Assembly: GCA_032718475.1 (NCBI GenBank)
Contig: JAUCBJ010003798.1
Span: 1 to 61,544 of the forward strand
Origin: Nemertoderma westbladi
Lineage: Eukaryota > Xenacoelomorpha > Nemertodermatida > Nemertodermatidae
Direction of reading: 5' to 3'
DNA length: 61,544 bases
Position numbers and translations under genes: made by a program. Position 1 is the stretch's first letter. The number at the start of each line of letters is the position of its first letter. The notes below the pieces were generated by a model. That model made no database searches. It worked only from the letters and a program-made list of their open reading frames with translations, and was not told the origin of the DNA. Below, one piece after another: positions 31,530 to 42,935 of the stretch.

Positions 31530-31781
31530 TGCCTGCGATTTACACACTAACCCCTTGTGCCTTTTGCTACTCGACAATTAATGACAATGCACAATGATAA
31601 TAGTTTCCATTGTAGTTCATGTAATTTAAACTTTCGCCTGCAGTGCGGAACTTATTTATCACCCCCAGTCTTTCCCAAGCTCATCTCAGATTTTACGCCC
31701 TCCTTCTGTATTTTCTGTTGCGCCCAAATATTTCAATTTTCATCTATCTCTGACGATGATCCAGATATGTTTTTTAATTAG
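31530..31781 (+). pseudogene. LINE ORF1 PHD-like zinc-finger remnant
   Basis: CAFCYSTIN..., FHCSSCNLNFRLQCGTYLSP, PSFCIFCCAQIFQFSSISDDD follow the C-x2-C ... C-x2-C ... C-x2-C layout and the 'F-F-S-I-S-D-D-D' tail seen at the N-terminus of many CR1-group LINE ORFs. The frame is ~80 codons, with a small shift near 31585. It is probably a scrap of an old copy. Confidence 0.45.
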
Positions 31782-32512
31782 GAGCCCGCTTGACAGAGGG
31801 ATACTTACTGTAAAAAATCGCAGGGATACTTGCTGTAAAAATCTCAGGATATATAACACTGACTGACTGACTGACTGATAATTATCCAGGTTCAGGCACT
31901 TCCTGCCTGGCGATTTTGATGAAATTTGGCAAGTACATTGCTTTGGTGATTCATAATCGCGTTACAAAATTTCAGATCGATTCTCTGTGTGGTATTCGAT
32001 ATATTTAGTTTTATGACATTATTTTGTCGCGAAATTAAAAGCAATGGCAAAATAACAGCTGGTGTTCATGATGAAATATGGCTTAATATGTCAGAGTTAT
32101 ACGTATAAAACGTGTTGGTTGCCAAGTTTTACTAGTAGGCTATAAGGGACAAAGGGGTTAGCATGTGGGGATAATGGCAGCAGGGAGTGCCAAAGGAGAG
32201 ACTATAGGTTAGCCAATGATGGTACAGGATAAAACCTGATTGGAGTGCATCCATTTGCCAGGCCACGTAGAGCAGTATGAATATTCAATATGTGTTGATA
32301 ATATAACCGTTGCATTTATTGCTTATAGTTCAGTTGGTATGTGTAGAGCTGTGGGACCGGAATGGTTTTTAACCGTCGTCATTTACCATGCTATTATATA
32401 TGATATTATATTCTGACATTATGAACAACTGCCACTAAAACTCAGTTATTCAACCGGCCTTCGGACTTTGCTAAACTCAGACACTATCAGGCCTTTCATC
32501 AGTCCACGGATG
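31782..32512. other. Spacer, possibly non-autonomous DNA element
   Basis: GACTGACTGACTGACTGA (~31859-31877) is followed by GATGAAATTTGGCAAGTAC...TTTCAGATCGATTC. No ORF. The right part is probably the 5' LTR of BEL-2a, but it is unconfirmed. Confidence 0.35.
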
Positions 32513-32548
32513 TGGCGACGCGTGTAAGCCAAAAGCGAACACATCCGG

Positions 32549-34063
32549 TTGAGATTCTCCTGCCAACTCAAGAATCTCTTCACAGTTAAAAACATCGAGT
32601 CAACACCCATCGGAAGCAAAATAAACTGTGAAGAAAACCACGCCAACGAAACGATGAGTGAACAAACGCCTCAAGGTCCAGAGGGAGAAGCGAGCCCACC
32701 ACGCACCCCCATCGATAGAGACCAAACGATTCAGGAGGCAGCGACGAGTCAGTACCAGCCCGCCACAAGGAGGAGAGCGGTCGAGTACAAGGAGGAGAGG
32801 GGAGCAAGTCGACACGAGATCAGAGTGGCGAACGAGGTATCGGTGTCACTGGCCAACCAGTGGCCGAGGGTGGTGAGCGGCCCACCGGAATGGCAACGGT
32901 GGGGCCAACGGTACAACGCCGGACGTGGAGAGAGGGTCAAGTTCAGGAGGAAGACATTGGGACGAGCGATCGACTACGAGAGGGTACAACGCCACGAGGA
33001 AGTTACTAAAGGATGCTAAAACCGGAGGAAAGGTAGACCAGCCCAAGTTGTACCGGAGACTCGGTGAGTGCAATAAACATTTCCACTACCTAGTCCGATT
33101 TGGGCAGGGGAAACTAGCAAATGAGAGGGCGAGGGGGGTTGCCACAGAACTGTTCGAATTGTGGCGATCCGAGGTGATGCCACCTAGTGTAGTGTACGTA
33201 GGGCCCTATCTAGTGGATGCACAGGGGATTAAGTTAGTGGGATGGGCGGATCTGCACGAGGCCGAACCCGAGGTTAACCCCGAAGATTCGGTGTCGTCGG
33301 TCAGTAGAAATGCTAGCAGGCACAGCAAAATTAGTAGAACGAACAGGCGAAGGGTGTCCGTAACAACTAAAAAGTCCGCTACATCCTCCGCGAAAGCAAG
33401 AAGGGTGCTAGAGATAGATCTGGTATGTCAGCTAGACATAGTCGCGCTAGACCAAAAAGAACTAGAGAGACAGCTGGATGAGGGGACTGCGTTACTAGAA
33501 AGGGAAATGGAACTAGCGAGAGAGTGTAAAGAGAAGGCTGGAAAGGTGGCGAGAAATTATAGAGAACGTGAGGAGAGGGAAAGGAGTGAACGTAGAGAAC
33601 GGGATGAGAAAGGAGTGAGCGTGAAGAGCGGGAGGTGAGAGAGGCGAACGAGCGTGAAGAGCGGGAGGCGAGAGAGGCTAACGAGCGCAGAGAGCGGGTG
33701 GCGAGAGAGGCGAACGAGCGCAAAGAGTGGGAAGCGAGGAAAGCTGAGAGGATTGAGAGAGAAGTGAACGAGTGCAGAGAACATGAGGCGTGGGAGGCAG
33801 AGTTAGCTGATCAGAGTGTTAGAGAGGATAGAGAGAGAGAGAGGGCAGGTAAAAGAGTGAGGGATGATATGCATACCCGGTTGAGGGGGTTAATGCAGTA
33901 TCAGGGGAAACAAAAACGCCGATTAGAACTAGCAAAAATGGGTTTATCAGAGAGCGAGGCTGGTTCGGGAAGTATTTATGAGGAACCAGGGGTGATGGAA
34001 ACCGTTGTTAATACCCCGCTTACAGTTACCGGACGACAGACCCAGGACTGGTATTGCAGATAG
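32549..34063 (+). pseudogene. BEL-2a Gag N-terminal region, three frames
   Basis: Read in three overlapping frames: 32549-33019, 32925-33638 and 33635-34063. KLLKDAKTGGKVDQPKLYRR and KHFHYLVRFGQGKLANE form a globular part also present in BEL-2b. From ~33400 there is a very long Arg/Glu-rich coiled-coil or single-helix region (EREAREANERRERVAREANE-like) ending RLRGLMQYQGKQKRRLELA. BEL-1 Gag lacks this region. Two 1-nt frame changes break the protein. Confidence 0.75.
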
Positions 34064-34243
34064 GTGTATGGGCCCCAATATAATGACATCTACCCCAGTG
34101 CCAAATATAACATCGGTGGGGGGGGGGGGGGGGGGCAGGATGACATTCCCCCATTACTGTATCCGCAAGACACACAGCCAAAAATAATAAAATAAACACA
34201 CAAATCATGTGACACAGAGATATGGAGGGGACCGTTACCCCCG

Positions 34244-35010
34244 ATGATATATCCCACTCAGGGAAAGTCGACGAACCTGAGAGGTGAAGCACAGTCAACA
34301 TTGAAGGAGCCTGCATCCGTACCGTCGAGCGTGCTGGAAATTCAAGCGATGGGAATGGCAACACTCATCGACGCGCTAAAAACTAGAATAGAGCTGCCAC
34401 CCATGGAGCCTTTTAAGTTAGATGGTAGCAAGCCGGAAGAATATCTATAGTTCCGGAGGATGTATAGCAATGAGATCTTAGCGAAAAATCTCACACAAGC
34501 GGAGTGCATTAAATATCTACAAGTTTATACAGGGGGGCCAGCCTACGGCATCGTGAGGCAATACCAAGGAAATGAAGGAGGATATACAACCGCGTAGAGA
34601 GCCCTAGACAGGGAATTTGGCCATCCTGCGAAGATTATCCGACAAACCTTAAGGGGAATAACATCAGGCAGACTCGCAGATAACCCTGTTAGCATCAAGA
34701 CCTTATTCGCTAACAAAGTAGAAAAGGTGCTGATAGTCTTAAAGACCCTAGATGCACCATATGAACTCAATGCATCGAACAACATCACGACCATAGCGCA
34801 GGCACTACCGATTTGGTTAAGGAACAAATGGAGAAAGATCGCTTTCTCCACTCGAGAGAAGAAGGGTGCGGAGCGGAGCCAGGGTTGGAGGTGATGTCGA
34901 ACTTCCTTAACTACGAGGTGGAGCTAATAACAGATCCAGTCTATAGTGAGGACAGTCTAGGAAAAGTAATGCCTAGTAATGCAGGTAACGGAATACCCGT
35001 ACGGTAATAC
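34244..35010 (+). pseudogene. BEL-2a Gag core
   Basis: LPPMEPFKLDGSKPEEYL, QAECIKYLQVYTGGPAYGIV, ALDREFGHPAKIIRQTL and LDAPYELNASNNITTIAQALP match the BEL Gag core (DUF1759-type) layout, with in-frame stops at about 34450 and 34596. A G19 run (34115-34133) precedes it. Confidence 0.7.
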
Positions 35011-35224
35011 GGTAACTAAACCCGAACATAGTGTGGCGAATGCATTTCTGAAGGTGAGGCAGTCGCTACCGTATGCAGCCACACAGGGGACTACAAGTCC
35101 ACAGAGAGCTGGGAGTAGAGCCACATAGTGGCAGGTACAGAAACAAAGCAATAACACCAGTAGATATAAACCCAATACCCCCAGTAGGCCGAGTCCAAAT
35201 AACCTAAACACTAAACACCTCAAT

Positions 35225-35704
35225 ATGAATCTAAACGCGATACGCGATGCGCTATATGAGGAATGCTACAATCCCGATTACAAATGTCATTTACATAGGA
35301 ACGGGACTCATAAGACCATAGACTGCAAGCATTGGCAGGCGTTACTTAAACAAGATCGGATAGCCTACACTGGTAAGAATAGACTATGTCATCGATGCGC
35401 GGTAGGAGGACACAGAAAGGATGAATGTCAAGAACCACCGATCAAATATGCCGAGACTGATGGAACTGGAAGCCAGACGATGGCGACAAGCACCATGGGA
35501 GCAAGGAGGAAGGGAACGGTACTACTAGTGCCAGTGAGAATAATAGGAGAGAACGGGCTATCGGTTACAACACTAATGTTGGTCGATAGTGGAGCAGCAT
35601 TCACGCTAGCGGAGAGTTGGGTGGCCGAAAAGATAGGATTACAAACAAGGCCAAGTAAAATGGTGGTAACCACGAAGCCAAAGAGGATAAACAACCGGAG
35701 GTAA
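35225..35704 (+). pseudogene. BEL-2a zinc knuckle and protease
   Basis: CHLHRNGTHKTIDC and CHRCAVGGHRKDEC are zinc knuckles. MLVDSGAAFTLAESWVAEKIG is the aspartic protease active site. Coding stops shortly after, exactly where the RT should begin. Confidence 0.8.
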
Positions 35705-35739
35705 AACTAGATAAACCTATGACGGTAAAGGAATAAATC

Positions 35740-36333
35740 ATGGTGGACAAGAGAGTAGAATCGCAGCAGAAGGCACTAGGGATCGTATGGAACCGGGAGA
35801 CAGATGAGTTGGAATATCAACTGGGTCAGGAGGGTGCCGGGATCCATACAAAACGAGGCTATGTGTCATACGTAGCGAGGATTTACGATCTGCTAGGTCT
35901 AGCATCCCCGTTGTTAGTCACGGGGAAGCCTATACTCAAAAAGGTCTACAAGATCAAAGATGACTGGGACGCGGAGGTCCCGATGGAGATAAGTAAACAA
36001 TGGGAGAAATGGACAGGGAGCCTCAAAGAAATGGGAACTTACAGTATGCCACGTGTATACTTCCCGGATGGAGACATGCGCGAGTTATAACTGCATATGT
36101 ACTCCGATGCATCCCTGGAAGCATATGGTGCTGCGCTTTATTTGGTACAGTGGAAGTGGACTCATAAGCCCAGGCTTACGTTTAGTAAAGCGAGGTTGAC
36201 GCCACCAGATTCAGCATCAGTGAGAAAACTTGAGCTGACGGCTGCGAGACTAGGAGTGAGAGCAACAGTGTACTTGGTGGACACGATACCAAATATAGTA
36301 GAGAAACACTACTGGACATATTCCATGTTGTAG
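35740..36333 (+). pseudogene. BEL-2a RT end and RNase H start
   Basis: QQKALGIVWNRETDELEYQL, IYDLLGLASPLLVTGK and, after a TAA at 36088, HMYSDASLEAYGAALYL (RNase H Asp) and LTAARLGVRATVYL. The RT catalytic YxDD is absent. Confidence 0.8.
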
Positions 36334-37098
36334 TATTGGGATGGTTGCATAACGAAAACACATGTTATCCCATATTCATGGCGAACAGAGTGGATGAGAT
36401 AAGAGCAACATCGGACTTGGAGAAGTGGCACTACTGCCCAAGCGGATTTGCTATGGAGGGGCGTTAAACGCCACGCTTTCTCAAGGAAGCAGGAATTGTG
36501 GCAGCATGGCCCGCACTTCCTGAACAACAGGTCAAAGTGGCCACCGATGAGAAAGGGGGATCCAAGTATAGAGGAAGTGATAGTGGAGGATGAGGGAGAG
36601 GAATAGGAGGGCGAGGAAATATTTAGTCAGTTATTGAGGGAGATTAAGGAGAAACCACCACAATCTAAGTCGATAGAGTCGTGCGATAACCCAACGGATA
36701 GGTTGCTCAGTTACAGCTCCAGCTGGTACAAAACGAAGAAGCTAGTGGCATATCTGAGAGCCTACAGAGAATTCCTTAGGGGAGCTGGTAGAGACACCAA
36801 GACAAAACCCACCATCGATCTGGAAGGAGCGGCTAAAGCCGTGATAAGATATGAACAAAAGAAGGGTTATGGAGACGAAATAGACCGCATCAGGAAACAG
36901 CAGCGTCTCCGACAGGACAGCGAGCTCAACGCGCTGTCATCGCAATTGGATAAGGATGGGATCCTGGTCATGAACTCCAGGGTGGTGAACAACATTAGTG
37001 CCCTAATCCCACCGAAGCCAATAATAATCCCCAACAAGTCACCAATATATGGGACACCCATAAGTCCATATTACACGGGGGTACCAACCAGACCCTAA
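36334..37098 (+). pseudogene. BEL-2a RNase H end to integrase N-region
   Basis: MANRVDEIRATSDLEKWHYC and ADLLWRG-type remnants, then a 154-codon open stretch (36634-37098) containing LLSYSSSWYKTKKLVAYLRA and AKAVIRYEQKKGYGDEIDRI, the usual pre-integrase helices. Confidence 0.7.
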
Positions 37099-37139
37099 CC
37101 GAGATTCGGAAGACATTCTGGGTAATCTAGCTTAGGAAG

Positions 37140-38083
37140 ATGGTGAAGGCGGTAGTGGGGCAATGCCAGGCATGCCGACAGACGAAGAAGGAGAGGGCCG
37201 TGCAGGAGATGGTGCCATCGCCGACCAACAGGGTGAGGCATCATGACCCACCGTTCACACACTGCAGTGTGGACATGTTTGGGCCGATTAAGATCAAGGT
37301 GATGTGGCACACGGAGAAACAGTATGGCATTTTCTTCATAATTGCAATAATACGAGGGACGTAGGGATAGAACTAGCTCAGGATGCTACGGCGTCAGCAT
37401 TTATTAATGCATTGGAGAGGTTCGTGACCCGCAGAGGAGGAACAGTTGAAGTACTATACTCAGATAACGGGACTAACTTTGTGGGCGCAGAAAACGAGTT
37501 AGCGGAGGCCCTTGACATCTTGGAGGGCGAAGATGTCAAGGCAGAGATGAGGAAGCACCTAACTAGATGGGAAAGGAGGACACCATACGCACCATATAGG
37601 CTCGATTGCGTAGAGCACTTCGTCAGAAGCTCCAAGCAGCTCATGACCAAACTCATGAATAATCATATGGTCACTGAAGATGTATTAAGGACAGTGCTGG
37701 CAAAATGCGAGGGGATTAGCAAAAGCCGCCCGCTGTATCTCGAGAATGTCAATCCAGAATCACTGGACATCCTAACGCCAGCACACCTGCTGATGGAGAG
37801 ACCAACGACGATCGATATGCGAAGCATCGACCCAGACGATATACATTCGTGTCAGAGCTGGAAGGTGGCTAAGGTGATAAGTGCAGAGTATTGGACAAGG
37901 TGGATCCAAGAGTACCTTCCAACACTGCACAAGAGGAGCAAATGGAGGAACAACCAGAGGGAGCTTAGGAAGGGTGACTTGATAATAGTCACAGATGACA
38001 CGATTATCAACAATCACTGGAGGTTGGCAAGGGTAGTTGATTGCTACCCCGGCGAGGGTGGAGGATTAGATCTGTGGAAGTGA
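37140..38083 (+). pseudogene. BEL-2a integrase and DUF5641
   Basis: CQACRQTKKERAVQEM, HCSVDMFGPIKIK (first Asp), VLYSDNGTNFVGAENELAEA (second Asp) and VEHFVRSSKQLM, where the family normally has a W-Glu-R catalytic Glu; here it is VEHF, so that region is altered. TPAHLLMERPT, YLPTLHKRSKW and RKGDLIIVTDD form the C-terminal domain. A frameshift lies near 37340. Confidence 0.82.
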
Positions 38084-38339
38084 GGATCAGAGGAAAGATA
38101 GGGGCCAAAGATAGGAAGACCTAGAGGAGTGCGGTTGGGAAGTGTTGCCTATTGCAGGGATAATTAGTTGAGTTATCCAATATATTGGACTGAGGGTGGT
38201 GGGAATGAGGGCGAGACACCCTTCCCACATACATAAAAATAAAAAATAATAAAAATTAAAATAAGTAAGTAGTAGTACCAAAGTACACTTTAGGTAGACA
38301 TTATGTACGTTTGATGGGTACAGACATACCAATATACAT

Positions 38340-38545
38340 AATATTTAGGTGTAGGTAGCTATAATTACGTATGTCTGAAATAATTAGGGCTGTTATTAAG
38401 TCTACTCCATTAGAGGAGACTCCTTTACTGTTCGAACCTGACTCTAGATTCCCTTTAGAAAGCACGAATCCACCATTAACCAGGAGCCAAATCCCAGTAG
38501 CTCAGACTAGTAGTAAGTCTGGAGAAAGAAAATTGTTTGGGCAAG
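38340..38545 (+). pseudogene. BEL-1-like Gag fragment
   Basis: LEETPLLFEPDSRFPLEST resembles the BEL-1 Gag N-region (VIETPVLPEPNSKFPLHST). It is in plus orientation and abuts the minus-strand end of BEL-2b, so this is a chimeric junction. Confidence 0.55.
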
Positions 38546-39773
38546 GGTTGTCCCCCATCACCCCGATGGGCGTGGTGGGGTGCCCGTAGCCCCCCCCCCC
38601 CCCCCCATCCGCCACATCTTACTTCGCTACCTCCTGCTTCGCTTCTACGCCCCTCTCTGGTTGACGCACTATCTCTACCCTGGCTGGGTCTACTCACCCC
38701 TGCCTCTCCCTGTGCGACTGCGTGGCCTTGGAGGCTCCCGTCGGGTTGACTCACCCCCGCTACTCCCTGCGTAATTATGTGGCCTTGCAGGCTCCAATTG
38801 GGTTGACTCACCCCCGCTACTCCCTGTGTAACTACGTGGCCTTGCAGGCTCTCGCTGGCCGGACCACCCGTCTCCCCTACGTTTGTATTAATTGCATCAT
38901 TATTGATAATATTATTAATTTCCTCGTTATTATTTAACGTAATATTGTTACCTAAATAATTTAAATTATTTAAATTATTTTGCTCAGAATTAAGGTTATT
39001 ATTTGGATTATTTTGCACATTTAAATTAGAATTATTATTTGGAATATTTTCACATTTAAATTAGAATTATTATTTGGATTATTTTGGACATTTAAATTAG
39101 AATTATTATTTGGATTATTTTGCACATTTAAATTAGAATTATTATTACCGGGTAAAATATTATTTCCTGCAACAAAGGTTTGATTAGGGTTGTCTATTAC
39201 GGTACTATTAATATTAATTCCTTCTAAAGTGTTATTATTACCCCCCTCGCCCATCCGGTTACACCAGTCCTGGGTCTGTCGTCCAGTACCTGTAAGTGGG
39301 GTATTAACAAAGGTTTCCATTACTTCTGGCTCCTCGTGAATACTACCCAAACCAGCCTCACTCTCCGATAATCCCAACTTTGCCAGTTCTAACCAGCGCT
39401 TTTGCTTCGCCTGGTATTGCATAAGCCCCCTCAACCGGGTATGCATTTCATCCCACATACGCTTTCCTGCTCTCTCTCTCTCTCTGTCCTCTCTCAAACT
39501 TTGGTCAGCCAACTCTGCCTCTCTCGCAATCCTCTCAACCCTCCTCGCCTCACGCTCCTTGCGCTTGTTCGTTTCCCTCTCAATTCTTTCAGTCTCCCGC
39601 ATCTTACGCTCATCTTCCAGTCTCGCCTCCCGTTCCTCGCGCTCGTTCGTTTCTCTCTCAATCCTCGTTGCCTCTCTCGCCTCTCGCTCTTTACATTCGT
39701 TCGTCTCTCTCGCCTCTCGCTCTTTGCCCTCCCTTATTTCTCTCTCCTCACCCTCTCTAAAGTTTCTTGCCAC
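38476..39773 (-). pseudogene. BEL-2b Gag coiled-coil and repeat region
   Basis: 39773-39021 encodes a long Arg/Glu-rich helix, then HTRLRGLMQYQAKQKRWLEL as in BEL-2a, then 12-residue Asn-rich repeats (NNNSNLNVQNNP). A frame change leads to 39018-38476, with three ~19-residue repeats (SLQGHVVTQGVAGVSQP) and a C18 run in coding sequence. The repeats look like internally expanded minisatellites. Confidence 0.65.
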
Positions 39774-40161
39774 CCTCTCAGCCCTCTCTTTACATTCCCT
39801 CGCTAACTCTCTCTCTCTCTAATAATGCGGTTCCCTTGTCTAGTTGCCTCTCCAACTCCTTCTGATCCAGCGCCACAATGTCTAGTTGACACGCCAGATC
39901 TATCTCTAACACCCTTCTTGCTTTCGCGGAGGATGTAGTGGACTTAATCGGTCGCAACGGACTCCCATCGCCTCTCTGTCCTACTAACTTTCCCCCGCTT
40001 TCTGGGGTTTTCGCTAACTGACGACACTGAATCCTCGCGATTAACCTCGGGTTCGCCGTCGTGCGGGTTCGCCCATCCCACTAACTTAATTCCCCTAGCA
40101 TCCACTAAGTCAAGGCCCTACGTACACTACGTCTGGCTCCATTACCCCAGACCACCACAAT

Positions 40162-40419
40162 TCACACAGTTCCGTGGCGACCCCCCTCTCTCTCACTCAC
40201 CAGTTCTCCCTGCCCAAAACGGATTAAATAACGAAAATGTTTATTCGACTCACCTAGCCTCTGGTATAGTTTAGGCTGGTCTACCTTTCTCCCCTCCTTG
40301 GCCTCTTTGAGTAGTTTCTTGGTGGCGTTGTAGGCCCATCGTAGCCGATCACTCGTCCCGACGTCCTCTTTGTCGACTCTACCTCCTCTCCTCATCCGGC
40401 GTCGTACCGGCAGCCCCAC
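40162..40419 (-). pseudogene. BEL-2b Gag fragment
   Basis: NATKKLLKEAKEGRKVDQPK and HFRYLIRFGQGELVSE match BEL-2a Gag. Frame breaks follow to 39780. Confidence 0.75.
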
Positions 40420-40532
40420 CGTCGCCGTTCCGGTGGGCCGTCGGTCACCCTCGGCCTGTGGCTGGCCGGCGACTTCAGCACTCCGACCGCCGTCGTCGCC
40501 GCGCGTCGACTCATCTACCTCTCTCCTTCATA

Positions 40533-41719
40533 CTACTACTAGGATCGGCATGCTGCATTGCAGCTGCATTTTTAAGAATGCTGTGCCGGCTTGTCAACAA
40601 AATTGCACCGCCACAACTCCCTATCACCCATGACATTTGCTAGATCATCCGCATCTTTAAGGCCAGTGTCCTTTAAGATGCGTCTCAAGAAAGTCATGGG
40701 CTGTCCACTATGCTTATTCACTCCATGAGGCTGCCAAAGTACAAGATTATGCACTGGCTGGTCCTCACGGCGAAAGCAATGTCCTGCAAAGCGGAGGCGA
40801 TTTTGTTCTAGTGTCAAGCTTGGGGGAACCAATGAGACACCTCCAATGTTATATAGTGTCTGGTTGGAGATGTGTGCATTGTACTTGACACAATGTACCC
40901 GGCGTAGCATTCTTGTGAATGTGCCATCCAGAGATTTGGTGTCCTCAGCAGTTAGAGCCCAGCATGGACTCCCGTAGAGGAGTACTGGAACTACTGCTGC
41001 TCTAAATAATCGGACCTTAAATTTCCGATTAATTCTAGGTGATTTCCAAATCCTGGAAAGCCTATTCAAGGCTGCCCATGCCTTTCCCTTACGTATTCGA
41101 AGGTCCTCACCTGACTTCCGGATCCATGATCCCAGGTAACAGAAGTCGTCCACATGCTCAAGCATACCATCCTTTGAGCTTATGCTCATCCGATCAGAGA
41201 CTTGCTGAGGACTTTCAAAGTTAACTGTCAGAATTTTGGTCTTTCTGGAGTTAATAAAAAGACCAACACTAGAAGCAGCATGTTCTAATGAGCTGAGGAG
41301 CCGCTGGGCTCCATCTAATGATTCTGAGAGTACACCTAAGTCATCAGCAAAGTCTAGATCAGTTAGGTACTTGGCAGGATTTCCTCGACTTCTGGAGCCA
41401 GTAGGTGGAGTTATCATCACCCCATCATCATTATGATGATCTAAGGACATGCGTAGAACATAGTCAACCACAATAATGAACAAGAATGGTGCAAGTGTGT
41501 CTCCTTGGAGGACGCCCCATAACACTTCAAATGGTTCTGTGTCACCGTCAACAGTAGACACAAATGTTGTCGAACCATCGTATACTGATCTGATTGCTGC
41601 AATAATTTCATCAGGAATCCCATATAATGAAAGTATGCTGAACATACGTGAGCGAGAGACTGAATCAAAGGCCTTGAAGAAGTCAACAAAGATAACAGCC
41701 AGATCTTTCAGATAACAGA
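40533..41719 (-). pseudogene. LINE-B2: 5'-truncated RT copy
   Basis: Near-identical to the last ~1.1 kb of LINE-B1. The open frame (41645-40572, 357 codons) holds WGVLQGDTLAPFLF, LDFADDLGVLS (catalytic FADD) and the whole C-terminal region ending FVDKPAQHS. The RT N-terminal part is missing. It is flanked by TCTCTCCTTCATA at 40520-40532 and 41720-41732, a 13-bp target duplication. Insertion split BEL-2b Gag. Confidence 0.92.
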
Positions 41720-41732
41720 TCTCTCCTTCATA

Positions 41733-41923
41733 GTTGATGGCCGCCCTCCACTTGGGCTATCGGATCGTCTCTCGTTGGCAAATCCAGCATGGCGGGCCGA
41801 TACCGTCTCGTCGTGGCCTCTCGGATCATTTGGTTGGTATCGTTCGGGGTCCACGGCGGCGTTCTCTCTCCCTCTGAATCTCGGGGCTCCTGATCGCTCA
41901 TCTTCTCTTTTCTTTGCAGTCAC
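41733..41923 (-). pseudogene. BEL-2b Gag N-terminus, 5' side of LINE insertion
   Basis: ATG at 41923 opens MTAKKREDERSGAPRFRGRE and runs into the LINE-B2 junction after the 13-bp target duplication. The same reading continues beyond the LINE at ~40520. Confidence 0.6.
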
Positions 41924-42003
41924 AGTTTGTTAGTTGTAGGTGGTAGTTTATGACTGTGACGGGATCGTGGATCCCGACCGGGTTAGATTTGTACGCGTCA
42001 CCA

Positions 42004-42825
42004 TCCCGCTGAAGCTGTAGTATTATAGTCGTTCTGGCTGAGGGCCGTAGGGGAAAATAACAGAGTTTGTGTTTCACAATATTAATCTTCCGAATGATAA
42101 TAGCACAGAATTATGTATGTAATGAATATCACGATACAGAATGACAGCAGAAAATATACAGATATTAATGGTGATGTTGGTGGCGGTAACGGTCATAAAC
42201 TATGACCGGTCTGCAACTCTGTGATTAATGAACTGACCAGTAAATCAGTAATACAGAATAATATATGATTGATACACACAGATATTGGTTTCACCTCTTA
42301 CTCTACTTGGCCCTCTGTACCCAGTGGATGCTTTCCTATCTCTGATCACGAGCTTCCTTCCCTGCTATTGGCTAATATACTAATTGTCACTTTGGCACTT
42401 CCTGTGAGTGTTTCCCCCCCGCTGCTAGCCTCTACTAGCTGTTCTCCCTCCGAGGTGGTTTGACCTCTCACATCTCTCTGTGGCTTTAGGGCTTGTGTCG
42501 CCCCCCACCCCTCCAAAGTTGGTTATGAGGCGAGATTATTATTGGTAATCTCGTATCCCCAACTATATTAGTAAAATGCCACTGGTCCCATTTTCTGGTG
42601 GGTAATGTAATGGAATTGAATTCTCTTACAGAACTGTTGGTATTTCCCTGAAAATAAACATAGTTTTTGGAGATTATATAGTAGAGAACAATCGAATAAT
42701 ACAAAGTAGCCTACCCACTCTCGGCCATAGAACTCAGTCTCCCACACCCCGTGGTTCATATGCCGCGCTAGACTGGCTTTGGTTGCGTTCCTATTTTGTA
42801 AGGGCTATCAGACATCATAAGACAC
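42004..42825. other. Probable 5' LTR of BEL-2b plus spacer
   Basis: The region next to the primer-binding site would be the LTR by position, but no second LTR was found for comparison. Confidence 0.35.
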
Positions 42826-42935
42826 ATAAATTAGCAGGTTCATCTTGTAAAGGTCTAAAAGCGTGAACAGATTGAATTGGCGGCACTCAACCAACTGAGC
42901 TACCCTGGTCTTAAAGGACTATTAGACCACCGCTA
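42826..42935 (-). repeat. SINE fragment with tRNA-like head (copy 3)
   Basis: On the minus strand, GGGTAGCTCAGTTGGTTGAG (A-box-like) is followed by TTCACGCTTTTAGACCTTT and AACCTGCTAATTT, linking the motif at 7968 and 22733 to a tRNA-derived SINE. Confidence 0.65.

Larger units (their letters stand above)
32513..38300 (+). mobile_element. BEL-2a: degenerate BEL/Pao element lacking the RT core
   Basis: Starts with a TGGCGACGCGTG sequence (32513-32524) resembling a tRNA primer-binding site, shared with BEL-2b. Gag, zinc knuckle, protease, RT thumb/RNase H and integrase follow in order but with many frame breaks. A purine-rich tract (GAGGGTGGTGGGAATGAGGG, ~38191) ends it. RT fingers and palm (~350 codons) are deleted at ~35704-35740. 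Confidence 0.85.
38476..42003 (-). mobile_element. BEL-2b: Gag part of a second BEL/Pao copy, minus strand
   Basis: A primer-binding-like TGGTGACGCGTAC (41991-42003) is followed by a Gag N-region. LINE-B2 interrupts it; then comes sequence related to BEL-2a Gag (RLRWAYNATKKLLKEAKEGR), the Arg/Glu-rich helix, and two repeat domains. The rest of pol is absent. Confidence 0.8.
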
